Source of the DNA: Achromobacter sp. AONIH1 | GTDB lineage: Bacteria; Pseudomonadota; Gammaproteobacteria; Burkholderiales; Burkholderiaceae_B | DNA: 64,000 nt | Direction: 5' to 3' | NCBI RefSeq assembly: GCF_002902905.1 | Contig: NZ_CP026124.1 | Location: forward strand, 6,572,001 to 6,636,000 | Shown here: in pieces, positions 16,251-26,800 of the stretch | How the letters are laid out: every line of letters starts with the position of its first letter | How positions within the stretch are numbered: position 1 is the first letter of the stretch | Made by a program: the position numbers and the translations under genes | Notes under the pieces: generated by a model | Databases searched by the model: none | Seen by the model: only the letters and a program-made list of their open reading frames with translations | What the model was told of the DNA's origin: nothing

Positions 16251-17201
16251 ATGACCCCAGACGCATCGACCGCAGCCACGGCGCGGCTTGCCGTGCATTC
16301 GGTGGACGAGTTCGTGTTCAGCGTTCCCGACCTGGAAGCCGCGCGGCAGTTCTATGCGAGCTTCGGCCTGGACGTGCGCGACGAGGACGGCGGACTGGCG
16401 CTGTACGCCTTCGGCCATCCGCAGCGCTGGGGCCGCATCCGGCAGGCAGCGGGACGCAAGCGGCTGTTGTGGCTCAGCCTGGGCATCCACGCGGGGGACG
16501 CGCCGCGCTTCGCCGAACGCCTGGATCAGCAGGGCATCGCGCGCATCACCGCGCCCGCCGGCGCGGACGATGGCGGCATCTGGATCTCCGGTCCCGACGG
16601 CCTGCCGCTACAGCTGCGCGCCGCGCCCAAGTCCTCGCCGTCGGCGCCGGCGCCGCAGACCCCGCCACAGCCCTGCGCCAATGCCGGCCGCGCCCCCGCC
16701 CGCAGCCGCGCGCCGCGCGTTCAGCCGCTGTACCTGTCGCACATCCTGCTGTTCAGCGCCGATGTGGCGCGGGCCACGCGCTTCTATGTGGACGTGCTCG
16801 GCCTGCGCGTGTCGGACACGTCCGGCGACGTGATCGCCTTTCTGCACAGCCCGCATGGCAGCGACCATCACCTGATCGCGCTGGCCAAGTCCGGCGGCCT
16901 GGGCCTGCACCACACCAGCTGGTGCGTGGCCTCGCTGGATGACGTGGGCCTGGGCATGGAACAGATGAGCGCGGCGGGCCATGGCGAGGGCTGGGGCGTC
17001 GGCCGCCACGTGCTGGGCTCCAACTACTTCCGCTACGTGCGCGACCCCTGGGGCAGCTACGCCGAGTATTCCTACGACATCGATTTCGTCGCGCCCGGCG
17101 CGCCATGGCCCGCGACCGACCATCCGCCCGAGGACGCGCTGTACGTCTGGGGGCCTGCCCTGCCCCCGGACTTCATCACGAACCACGAACAGGACGGCTG
17201 A
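16251..17201 (+). CDS. Two-domain VOC/extradiol-dioxygenase-like protein
   Basis: A 316-residue protein with tandem vicinal-oxygen-chelate domains joined by a Pro/Ala-rich linker at about residues 130-160. The C-terminal domain keeps the metal triad of type I extradiol dioxygenases: His in LSHILLF, His in GLHHTSW and Glu in SYAEYSYD. In the N-terminal domain the first ligand position reads D-E-F, as expected for the inactive repeat. The start at 16251 is chosen because a GGAG site lies six bases upstream; an ATG at 16239 is possible. With the FAH hydrolase it suggests ring cleavage followed by acylpyruvate hydrolysis of an unidentified catechol-type compound. Confidence 0.82.
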   Translation: MTPDASTAATARLAVHSVDEFVFSVPDLEAARQFYASFGLDVRDEDGGLALYAFGHPQRWGRIRQAAGRKRLLWLSLGIHAGDAPRFAERLDQQGIARITAPAGADDGGIWISGPDGLPLQLRAAPKSSPSAPAPQTPPQPCANAGRAPARSRAPRVQPLYLSHILLFSADVARATRFYVDVLGLRVSDTSGDVIAFLHSPHGSDHHLIALAKSGGLGLHHTSWCVASLDDVGLGMEQMSAAGHGEGWGVGRHVLGSNYFRYVRDPWGSYAEYSYDIDFVAPGAPWPATDHPPEDALYVWGPALPPDFITNHEQDG

Positions 17202-17213
17202 GCGGCGGATGTC

Positions 17214-17807
17214 CTACGCCGACAGGCAACGAGGCTGGCGGGACCCCGCGCCCGCCCGCAGCGCCTGCGGCGCCCCCAGCGTCTGGCGCGCGCGCCGCAC
17301 CTCGCCCATGACGCTGTCCACGGTGATGCCGTAGCGCAGCGCCACTTCGCGCGGCGACAGGTCTTCCACGCTGCGGGCCAGCAGGATGGCCTGGCGGCGG
17401 CTGGGCAGGGCCTGCAGGGCGCGCATGCAGGACAGCAGCTCCGAGCGCGCCTCGGCCACCTGCGCCGGACCCGGCGCGTCGTCGGCCAGCAGGCCGGCGT
17501 CATCGCCGTCCTGGCCGACTTCGCGCCAGCCCTGGCGCAGGCCGTCCACGGCCAGGTTGCAGGCCATGCGGAACACGTAGGCGCCCGGATTGCGCACCTC
17601 GGCCGCCTGGCTGGTGGCCAGGCGCAGCCAGACATCGTGCAGGCTGTCGCCGGCCAGGTCCTCGCTGCCCAGGTAGGCCACCAGCCGGCAACGCAGGTCG
17701 TCATAGTGGCTGGCGATGAAACGCTGCAGCGCCGTCGGCTCGCCCGCGCCGGCGGCGCCCGCCCGGATTTCCGCCGGGCGGGCCTCGGTGATGGCGGCCA
17801 TGGTCAC
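17214..17807 (-). CDS. Second ECF sigma-70 factor, coupled to the end of the giant exoprotein gene
   Basis: A 197-residue FecI-like ECF sigma factor. The sigma2 region (SHYDDLRCRLVAYLGSEDLAGDSLHDVWLRL, then NPGAYVFRMACNLAVDGLR) and sigma4 region (LPSRRQAILLARSVEDLSPREVALRYGITVDSVMGEVRRARQTL) are both intact. A GTG at 17807 overlaps the exoprotein stop in a GTGA junction; an ATG at 17801 is the alternative. It is the last gene of the surface-signalling operon and ends 12 bases from the convergent VOC gene. It has no anti-sigma gene of its own, so the FecR at 30656 may serve both factors, or this factor may be controlled only by coupling to exoprotein translation. Confidence 0.88.
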   Translation of the reverse strand: MTMAAITEARPAEIRAGAAGAGEPTALQRFIASHYDDLRCRLVAYLGSEDLAGDSLHDVWLRLATSQAAEVRNPGAYVFRMACNLAVDGLRQGWREVGQDGDDAGLLADDAPGPAQVAEARSELLSCMRALQALPSRRQAILLARSVEDLSPREVALRYGITVDSVMGEVRRARQTLGAPQALRAGAGSRQPRCLSA

Positions 17808-20800
17808 GGCTGCCAGTTGCGCCGCTCGGCCGGCGTCAGCGCGGCCTGCTGCACCGGCGTCAGCGGGCCGTCGCCGACCATTTGGAACACGCTGTCGGCC
17901 CGATAGATCGGCGCCTGCTTGCCGGCGTCGACGCTGGGGCTGGCCGGCGCGCGGCCGGCCGGCAGCTGCTCGTCGCCATAGCCCAGGATCTGCACCGAGA
18001 TGATCGACGGCAGATTCTGGCGCGAGGCGGCGCGGTCGCGCTGCATCACGTCCTGCGCCGCCGCCGTGGCCGTGGAGGCCGCCGCGCTGGCGCTGGACAG
18101 GGCGCCGGTGTTGACCGAGGCGGTCACCGGGATGCCCTTGCTCTCGCCCTGCACCTGGATGTTGGCCGCGTTCACCACGTGCAGCGCCGCGATGTTGACG
18201 TTGCCCGACACCCGGATGCCGGCCTCGCCGGCGTCGATGGTGCCCAGCGGCGCGATCAGGTCCACGTCGCCCGCCGGCACCTCGGGAATCGGCGCCAGCG
18301 TGCCGATGCCGGCGCCGGTGGACGGCACGGTGGGCGACAGCGTCACGTTGCCGAAGGCGTCGTAGACGCGGCGCGGCGGCGTGTACAGCACCGTGGTCTT
18401 GGCGCCGCGCCCGGCGTTGATGTCGCCGTTCGCGGACCAGGCCTGGATGTGGCCGCCGAAGGTGGTCATGATGCGGCTCTGGCCCAGCAGCACGCTGCCC
18501 TGCGCATAGAGCTGGATGTTGCCCTGGCCCTGCGTCACCACGCCAGCGCTGGCCGGCGGGGCCACGCCTTCCACGCCCAGCACCTGCTGGCCGCCCGGCG
18601 TCAGCAGCTGGATGTTGCCGCCGAAACTGCTGCGCAGTCCCGCGCCGCCGTACATCGTGAAGCTGCCCTCGTAGCGGATCGGACCTCCGGCGGCATCGCT
18701 CTCGGGGAACAGCGCCGCGATGGCGCGGCGTCCGCGCAGGTAGCTGCCGAAGCGCTGGCCGCCTTCCTCGTTGTACTCGCGGCCGCCTTCCTTCAGCTCG
18801 GCGAAGAACAGCTGGCGCGCGTAGATGCCGCGCTCCGCCGGCGCCAGCGCCGCGAAGGCCGCGGCCGCGCCGTCCTGGCCGCCCTCGTAGCCATGCTGCT
18901 TGCGCAGCCAGTTCACCAGGTGCAGCTCGCTTTCCTGGCGATAGTCCTGCGACAGATCACGGCGCTTGCGCGAGGCGTCGGCGGCGGCCTGGGCGTCCAC
19001 CTTCGCCTGCTGCCGCGCCAGCTCGCCCTGCGCGCCCTGCTCGTCGCCCTGATAGCCGAAGTGCAGGCGCAGCCAGTTCGCCAGCGTCATTTCGCCGCCG
19101 TAGGACCGCACCACGCGATCCGGATTCGCGCCCAGCGTTTCGCCGGCGGCCAGCGCGCGGGTCGGATCCAGATAGCGCGCCAGCAGGCCCGCGTAGTCCG
19201 GTCCCGCCGCGCCCACGCCGGCCAGCACAGCGATGTCCGCGCCAAGCCGGTTATCGCCGCGCACGATGGCGCCCAGGCTGCGCACGCTGGCCGCGTCGTC
19301 CTGGCGCACCTGGCGCGCCGCCTGCATCAGCAGCGTGCCGGGGCCCGCCACCTGCGCATTGGCGTAGATGATGTCGCGGCCGGCCTCGATCAGCGACAGG
19401 TCGCGCGCATTGTTGTGCAGCGCGGTGACATCCAGGCGCATGATGTCGCGGCCCGCCCGCACCGATACCGGCACGGCGGCCTCGTACCAGGTGTCCGTGC
19501 TGCGGCCGGTATTGCTCATGTCGACCACCGCGCCGCTCTTCAGGCCGAGGATGTCGCCCGTGACCGCGTAGAACCTGGCGACGGTGTCATCGCCCGCGTG
19601 CAGCGCGCGGTTCGTGGGCGAAGCCGGCCCGAAGACGAACAGCGGCTTGTTGTACCCCAGCGACCCAGGCTGCACGCCATCCTTGCTGGTATTGGTCAGG
19701 ATGGGATTGCCGTTCGAGACCTCGAAGGCGCTGAAGGCCGGACGCCAGGGCGTGGGCAGCGGCGCATCGGCCGCCGACATCGACACGGCATGGGCGCCAT
19801 TGGCCAGGATGGAGCGGCCCGCCAGCATCTCGAGCTGGCCGCCCGCCGACGGCGCCAGCAACAGCACCGGGTTGTCGTAGCCCGCGGCATTGTCGGCCAA
19901 CACGATGTTGCCGCCGGCCGCCACGGCGCGCACGATGGACGGATACACGAAATAGCGTCGGCCGTCCGCCGACACCCGCGTGACATCGGAGGACAGTTCT
20001 TCTCCCAGGAACCGGCTGTTGCTGACGGTCATCGGGGTGAGGTTGCCGCCGGCCGAGAACAGATTGATCGCGGTGGACGGCGTCCACAGCGTGAACCAGC
20101 CGTTGCCGCCGCCGACGACCGGATCCGCCGCGCCGATCATCTGGTAGGGACTGGAATTGACCTGCGTGACGCGGCCGGGGTCGCTGACGCCGCCCAGCAC
20201 CAGGTCGGCGCGCGTGTCGATCCAGGCCACGGCGTCGCCCAGCACCAGGCGCGGCCCGCCCATGACCCGGCCCCCGGCCACGGCATACGGATCCGGAGCG
20301 CGCAATCCCGAGCCGTCGCCGTAGCGCAGGTCCATGCCGCCCATCTGTCCGGCCGACAGGCTGATCCGGCCGCGCAGGTTGCCAAGCACGCCGTTCAGAT
20401 CCAGGTTGTCGGACCCGCCCGTATGCGACGGCCCGATCGCCTGCAGCTGGGTGGCGCTCAGCGTGGGATTGAGGCTGCCACCGACGCGCAGATCCAGATC
20501 GCCGCCGCCGGTCAGCACCAGGTTGCCATCCAGCAGGCGGCCGGTGCTGGCGACCACCGCGGTCAGCCCTTGCGAGCGCGCCGCCATGCCGTTGACATAG
20601 AGCGCCGCGTCGCCGCGCGCGTCGCGCACGCCCGCGTCGCGGCCGGCGGCGATGCTGACGTTGCCGCCGCCCAGCGTGCCGAAGCCGGTGAAACCCACCA
20701 CCCTCGGTTCCTTGTAGCCGGCGCCGTAGGGGGAATCGACCGTGTAGGCGCCGAAATTGATCCACCAGCTGGGCGCGATATCGGCCACGCCCGGCGTGCC

Positions 20801-23800
20801 GATGCTGCCCTGGCGCCACAGCCAGGCGCCGGTCATCGTGCTGGAATAGCGCGCCAGGCTGCTGGTCCAGTCGACCTCGACGCCGCTGTTGGCCGCGGCT
20901 CCCATGGCATCGCCGTATACGTCGCGCGCGGCATCGACCAGCAGGTTGCCGCCGTGGTCGGGATACCAGGCCCGGTAAGACGCCAGGGCGGCGTCGTACT
21001 TGCCGTCCAGCTGCATCAGGCCCAGCACGCCGGTCTTGCCGTCATAGCCGCGCGCCAGGTTGAAGCGCGCGTCGGCCGCGCCCAGCGAGGTGGGCGTGCC
21101 GGCGGTGTACACGCCGTACAGCGAAGCCATGCCCACGTCGCGCCCGGCCAGCAGCGACAGGTCGCCGGCGCCGGTGCGCAGCACGCTGAACAAGGGCGAG
21201 CCGAAGACGTACTTGTAGGTGCGGGTGATGATGGTTTCCGAGGTGCCGCCGCCCTCGCAGTGGGCGGCGTTGGCGCAGATGGCCTCCTCGGTCTTGTTGA
21301 GCGCGGCGGCCATTTCCTGCACCGTCTTGCCGACCCAGCTGGCGTTGCCCGCCCACTGCTGCGATCCGGCGGCCGTCACCCTGCGCGGTTCCGGTTCGCA
21401 ATAGGCGCCCCAGGAACACATCGTTTCCCAGTCCAGCTGCCATTCGTCGGCGATCGGCTTGATCGGCTTGCCAGCCAGCGAGGGATCTCCGATCAGTTCC
21501 TCGGCCCCCAGCGGCGTCAGCACCATCACGCCGACAAAGATGGTCTTGGAGGTCTCGGTTCCCCGGCCCGCCAGGCCATAGTGCGTGTCGGACATCACCA
21601 GATCGCCCTTGCTCAGGACGTTGCGCGTGCGCACGTCGGCCGAGCCCAGGTCGGCGCCGGCCACCGCGGTCAGCGTCCAGGCGCTGGCGCCCGCGCCCAG
21701 CATGGGCGCCAGCGCCCAGTTGCGGCCCTGCTTGCCGTCCGGCCCCTTGGACCGCAGGTCCACCGGCTTGCCGCCCAGCAGCACCAGCTTGGTCTGCGAC
21801 GGGATCAGCGAGCCCTGCGCCAGCGTGATCTGCGCACTGGCCTTCAAGTCGGCCGGCAGCGGCACGCCCTTGGGCCAGGTGAAGGCGCGCACGGCGGCCT
21901 CGCCGCGCAGGACGAAACCGGCGCCCAGTTGCGCGCCCGGCGCGAGCTTGAGCTCGCCGGCCAGCACGGTGCCGGCGCGCAGCACGTGGCCGTCGGCGGC
22001 CGTGACGTCGCCGGTCAGCACCAGCCCGGCCGGCAGCGACAGGGCCGCGTCCAGCGTCATCGCCACGGGCAGCACGGTGCCGGCGGGCAGCGTGACGGGC
22101 GCGACCGGCAGGTCGTAGTTCAGCTTGCTGCCGGTGGGGAACATCGTGCCGGCCTCCAGCTTGACACCGCCGATCGGCACCACCAGGTCGCCGCCAAAAG
22201 CCGTGATGCCCTGCGAGCCGAGACGGCCCTGGACCAGCTGCCAGCCGGCGTCGTCCGGCGACTCCGGCGGCGGCCCGAAGCCGTCGTTGATGCTGCCGTA
22301 GATATTCAGGTTGCCGCCGGCGCGCAGCACCAGCACGCCGGGTTCGCCATAGCCGCGCCGCGCGGGCGTGAGGCGGTCGGCGCCCGGGCCGTAGCGGTAG
22401 TTGGACAGGTCGATGTCGCCGGACACGGTCAGGTCGCCGTCCGGCGTGGCGCTGACGACTTCCACGCCAGGACGCAGCTTGTACGCGCCCAGGCCGGCCA
22501 GGCGCGCGGCCACCGCCGGGTTGGCCAGCGCGGCGTTCATGTAGGCCTGGTTCTCGCCGTCGATGCCGTCCAGATAGCCTTGCGTGATTTCCTGCGGGCG
22601 CTTGCCGGTGACGTCCGGCGCGGCGGCCAGCGGCGCGTCGTCGTAGCGGCGGAAGGCGTTCACCGCCACCGTCTTGGCGCCCTGGATCAGCGGAGTGCCC
22701 GCGACCGACACGGCCACGTCGCTGGCGCCGTTGCCCGAGCCGGCGATCGCGCCGCGCTCGGCGCCGCCGCCCAGGCGGCGCGCGTTCAGGTCCAGCGTGC
22801 CGCGAGCCACGCCGTCGTTGTTCTGCGCGCCGACGCCGGCGCGCAGGTCCACCTGGGCGCCGGCGCCCAGCGACAGCGTGCCGGTGCGCGAGGTCAGGTC
22901 GACGATGGCGCGGTTGGCGCTGTCGATGATCTTGCCGTAGCTGTCCACGCGCAGCGTGGTCGAATGCGCGTCGAGCGCGCCGTTGATGACCAGGTCGCCC
23001 ATGGCCGCCAGGCGGATGCTGCCGACCTGCGGACCGCTGGCGTCGATGCGACCGTTGACGGTGAGGCTGCCGCCGTCGACCACCAGCTCGACGTTGCGGG
23101 CCCGCAGCTCGTCGCCGACCGTCAGGTCGCCGCGCTTGATCTGGAAGCGGCGCGCGCCGAAGAATCCGCCTTCGGTCAGGCGGGCGTTCAGCTCGCCGAA
23201 GTCGGCCAGCGCCTGCGCGCGCAGCACGGCTTCGCCACCTTCATACGGCACCAGCGTGCCGCCCGCGTCATAGCGGCCGGAGGCCGTGGCGCGCAAGGTG
23301 CCGCCCAGGTCGATGCGGCCCGCCGAGACGCCCAGCGCGATGGCCTGCACGCGGCCGGCGCGGTTGTTGCGCGCCGACACGTCGATGAGCGCGCCCTTGG
23401 CCTGCGTGATATCGCCAGCCATGCTCTGCAATTCCAGGTCGCCGCCCCAGCTGTAGCGCAGCTGGTCGAACAGACGCACCTCGCGGCCGGCCAGGTCGAT
23501 GCGCGAACCCGCGCCCAGCGCGATGTTGTCGTCGGCCTTGATCGACAGCTTGCCCGAAGGCAGCGCCACCGTCGTGTCGAGCGAAACGCTGCGGCCGGCC
23601 AGGTTGATGGTAGCGCCCAGCGCGTCGCGCGCGGCCGCGGCCGCGCCGGTGCCGGCGACGGACAGCGCGCCGCCGGCCTTGACCGTCATCACCGAACCGG
23701 CCTCGCCGGTCAGGAGCGGCGTGCGGATCAGCAGGTCGCCGCCGCGATAGCGCCAGCCGTCCTGTGCGTTGTAGCCGTCCTGTTCGTGATAGACCGACAG

Positions 23801-26800
23801 CCCGCCCCGGGCCCGACCCGCGATCATCTTGGCGGCGTCCAGGGTCACGGAGGAAAAGCCCAGCAGCAGGCGCTCGGCCGTCACCAGATCGTTCGGCAGC
23901 TGATACGGCGAGGACTCCAGCCGGATCGTGTCGGCCACGACGTTCAGCTTGCCGTGCCCGAGCTGGTCCAGCATGGCGCCGCCGGGCGCCTGCGGCTTGG
24001 TGGCGCCGACATTGATGCCGTTGCGGTCCGCGGCGATCGCGCCCGCCCAGATGAATTCGCCGGCGGCGATGGTGGCCGTGTCGCCCGCCGCGCCGTAGCC
24101 GTAGATGGCCGGCGCGCCCAGCACCAGCCGCTGCAGCGAGCGTCCGCCCGCGCCGCGCGCGTCCAGCGCCACCGCGCCGTACACGTTGATCGATTCGTTC
24201 GCGTTCAGGATCAGGCTCTCGAGCGCCGGCGCGCCCAGCGCCGTATTGCCACGCAGCAGCGTGGCCAGCACGTCCTGGTTCATCTCCAGGCCCGGCGGCA
24301 GGTGGCCCGCCGCGCCGGCCTGCTGCAAGGCCTGGGCGCTGCCCAGGTTGACGGCCGATACGCTCAGCGCCAGGTTGCGCGTGCCGTACTGCACCGTGTC
24401 GCGCCAGGTGAAGCCGCCGCTGGTGGCCGCGCCGATGGACCCTTCGGACAGCAGCAGGGACGCGCCGCCGCAGGCCGCGACGCAGCCGCCCACGTCGATG
24501 GCGGTGCCGGCGCCGCCCTTGGGCGCCATCAGGTTCACCAGCCCGTTCGATACGGCCAGCAAGGCGCCCGAGGTCAGCGCGTAGTACGTGCCCGTGCGCG
24601 CGTCCAGCGCCGCCGCGCCGCGCCCGAGCGTGGACAGCGTCGCGCCCTGCTCGACCACGATGCCGCGCCCGCCGGAGGCCGCGTACAGGAAAATCTCGGG
24701 TGCCGACAGCACGGCGCCGCTGCGCACCAGCAGTTGCGTGTTCTTGGCGTACACGTCCATCTGGCCCGAGTCGTACACGCCCCGGCCCGGCGTGCCGCCC
24801 AGGAACATCGCGCCGGCGGACAGCGCGTTCAGATCAGAGGCCTGGATCGCCGCGGCCTTGGGCCCGAGGATGGGCGCCTGTCCCGCCGCCAGGATCTCAA
24901 GCCCCTGGGCCGGCCCGTTGACGACCAGGCTGCCTGCGTATCCGCCGCTGTCCTTCGGCACGCCGAAGCGCGCCAGGCCCTTGAACGACAGCGCCGGCTG
25001 CCGGCCCATGCCCGCGCCCTCGTCCAGGGTCAGCTGCAGCGCGCGGGCGTCGACGGTCATCAGGCCGCGCTGGGTGCCCTTGCGCGCCGCGTCCGCCAGG
25101 AGGAAGGCGTTGTAGGAGGTCTCGTTGTATTGCGCATGGCGCCGCAGCACGTCGCCCGGCGTGAACAGCAGGCTGGTCGGCAGCGCCGCCCGCTGCGCGG
25201 TGCCGGCCGTGCCCAGCCAGCCGCTGCCGACCCAGGAACCGCCGCGCGTGCGCGCCACGGCGGACGCGTCATAGGCGCCCTGCGCGCCCAGCTCGACGCG
25301 GAACGCGCCCGGCAACAGCGCATAGGTCGAGGGCAACAGCGTATAGGTGCCGGCCGGCAGGCCCGGCACGCCGGCGCCGATGGTCACCTGCCGGCCCACC
25401 GCCGGACTGCCCGCGCCCGCGTCGGCCGCGATCGGCGCCTGGTTGCCGGCAAAGCCCGGCACGATGGCATAGACGGCGTTGCCCGAACGACTGAAGCCGA
25501 ATCCCGGATTGGCGTCGGCCATGGCGTAGCGCAGCACGTCCACCGAGCCGCCGCGTCCGCGCACGAAGGCGCCGCCGCTCAGTTCGCCGCCGCCGGACAC
25601 ATCCAGCACGGCGCCCTCGGCCACCTCGACCGCCTTGCCCTGGATCTCGATCTTGCGGCCGTCGTAGCCGGAGGAACCGGTGGCGTCCGGCTTCACCTCG
25701 TTGCCGGCGTAGAGGTACTTCACCCCATCCACGGTGCCGCCATAGGGCATGAGCAGCCCCGCGCCGCTGACGGAGGTCAGGCTGCCCGGCAGGAACCGTA
25801 CCGTGCCCGGCGCCTGCGGGTTGCTTTCGAAGACGATGCTGCCCAGCGGCGCGCGCAGCACGCCGCCCTGTTCGATCAGCGGCGCCATGAACGTCAGCCC
25901 GCCGAACGCGGCATACGGCACCGCGGGCAGATCGCCGGAGGCGCGCCGGATCGTCAGGACCGCCTTGGGGTTGTAGCTGTAAATGTCTCCCTGCGGCCCC
26001 TTTGCCACGTACTCGCCCGCGGCGATGATGCCGCCGCCCCGGGTGGTCGGGTAGATCTGCGCGGCGCTCAGCGTCATGCGGTCGGGCGCCGCCAGCTTGG
26101 TGCGGATGCTGCGGTCGACAAAGCCCGGGCTGCCCATGCGCAGGTCGCCCTGGACGTCGAAGCGCACGTCGTCAAAGCCGATCAGGTCGCGCAGGCCGCG
26201 CACATCCACCAGATTCGCCGACACGTTCAGCCGGTTGCCGTTGTGGAAGTACTTCAGCGGCTCGGGTCCGAGTTGCACGAAGAAATCGGCGCCCTGCAGC
26301 CCCACATAGCGCGACTGATTGAACAGCAGGTAGGGCGCGCGCAGGTCCACCACGCTGGCCGCCGGCGCGTCCGCGCGCAGCGTCAGCACCCCCGACAGGC
26401 GCAGGCTCTGGCGCATGGCCAGCGTCACGTTGCCGTCGGCGAACACGCTGGCATCGAGCGCCAGGTTGTCGAAGCCGCCCGCCTCGACGCGGTCCACGCC
26501 CAGGCGGCCCGTGCCGTAGACCAGCTCGGCGCTGGCCTGGCCCGGCCGCAGGCCGGCGGCCAGCCGGCTCTCGCCCTGGCGCTGCGTCAGCACCAGCCGG
26601 CGCTCCTGCAGCACCGCCTGTTCCGGCGACAGGTTGCGCTGGTAGAAGGCACCGCCGAACGCAATGCCCAACGTGCCGCCGGCCGCCTGCGCCGAACCGG
26701 CCGCCGCGCGCAGCGCGCCGTCCAGGTGCAGGCTGTTGGCCGAGGCCAGCACGATGCTGCCGCCGTCCGAGCCGACCAGCGTCGCGCCGCGTCCCGGCAG

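Noticed and set aside
14044..16266. A 740-codon minus-strand frame across the FAH and Bug genes
   Set aside because: It crosses two well-supported plus-strand genes and has shadow-type composition.
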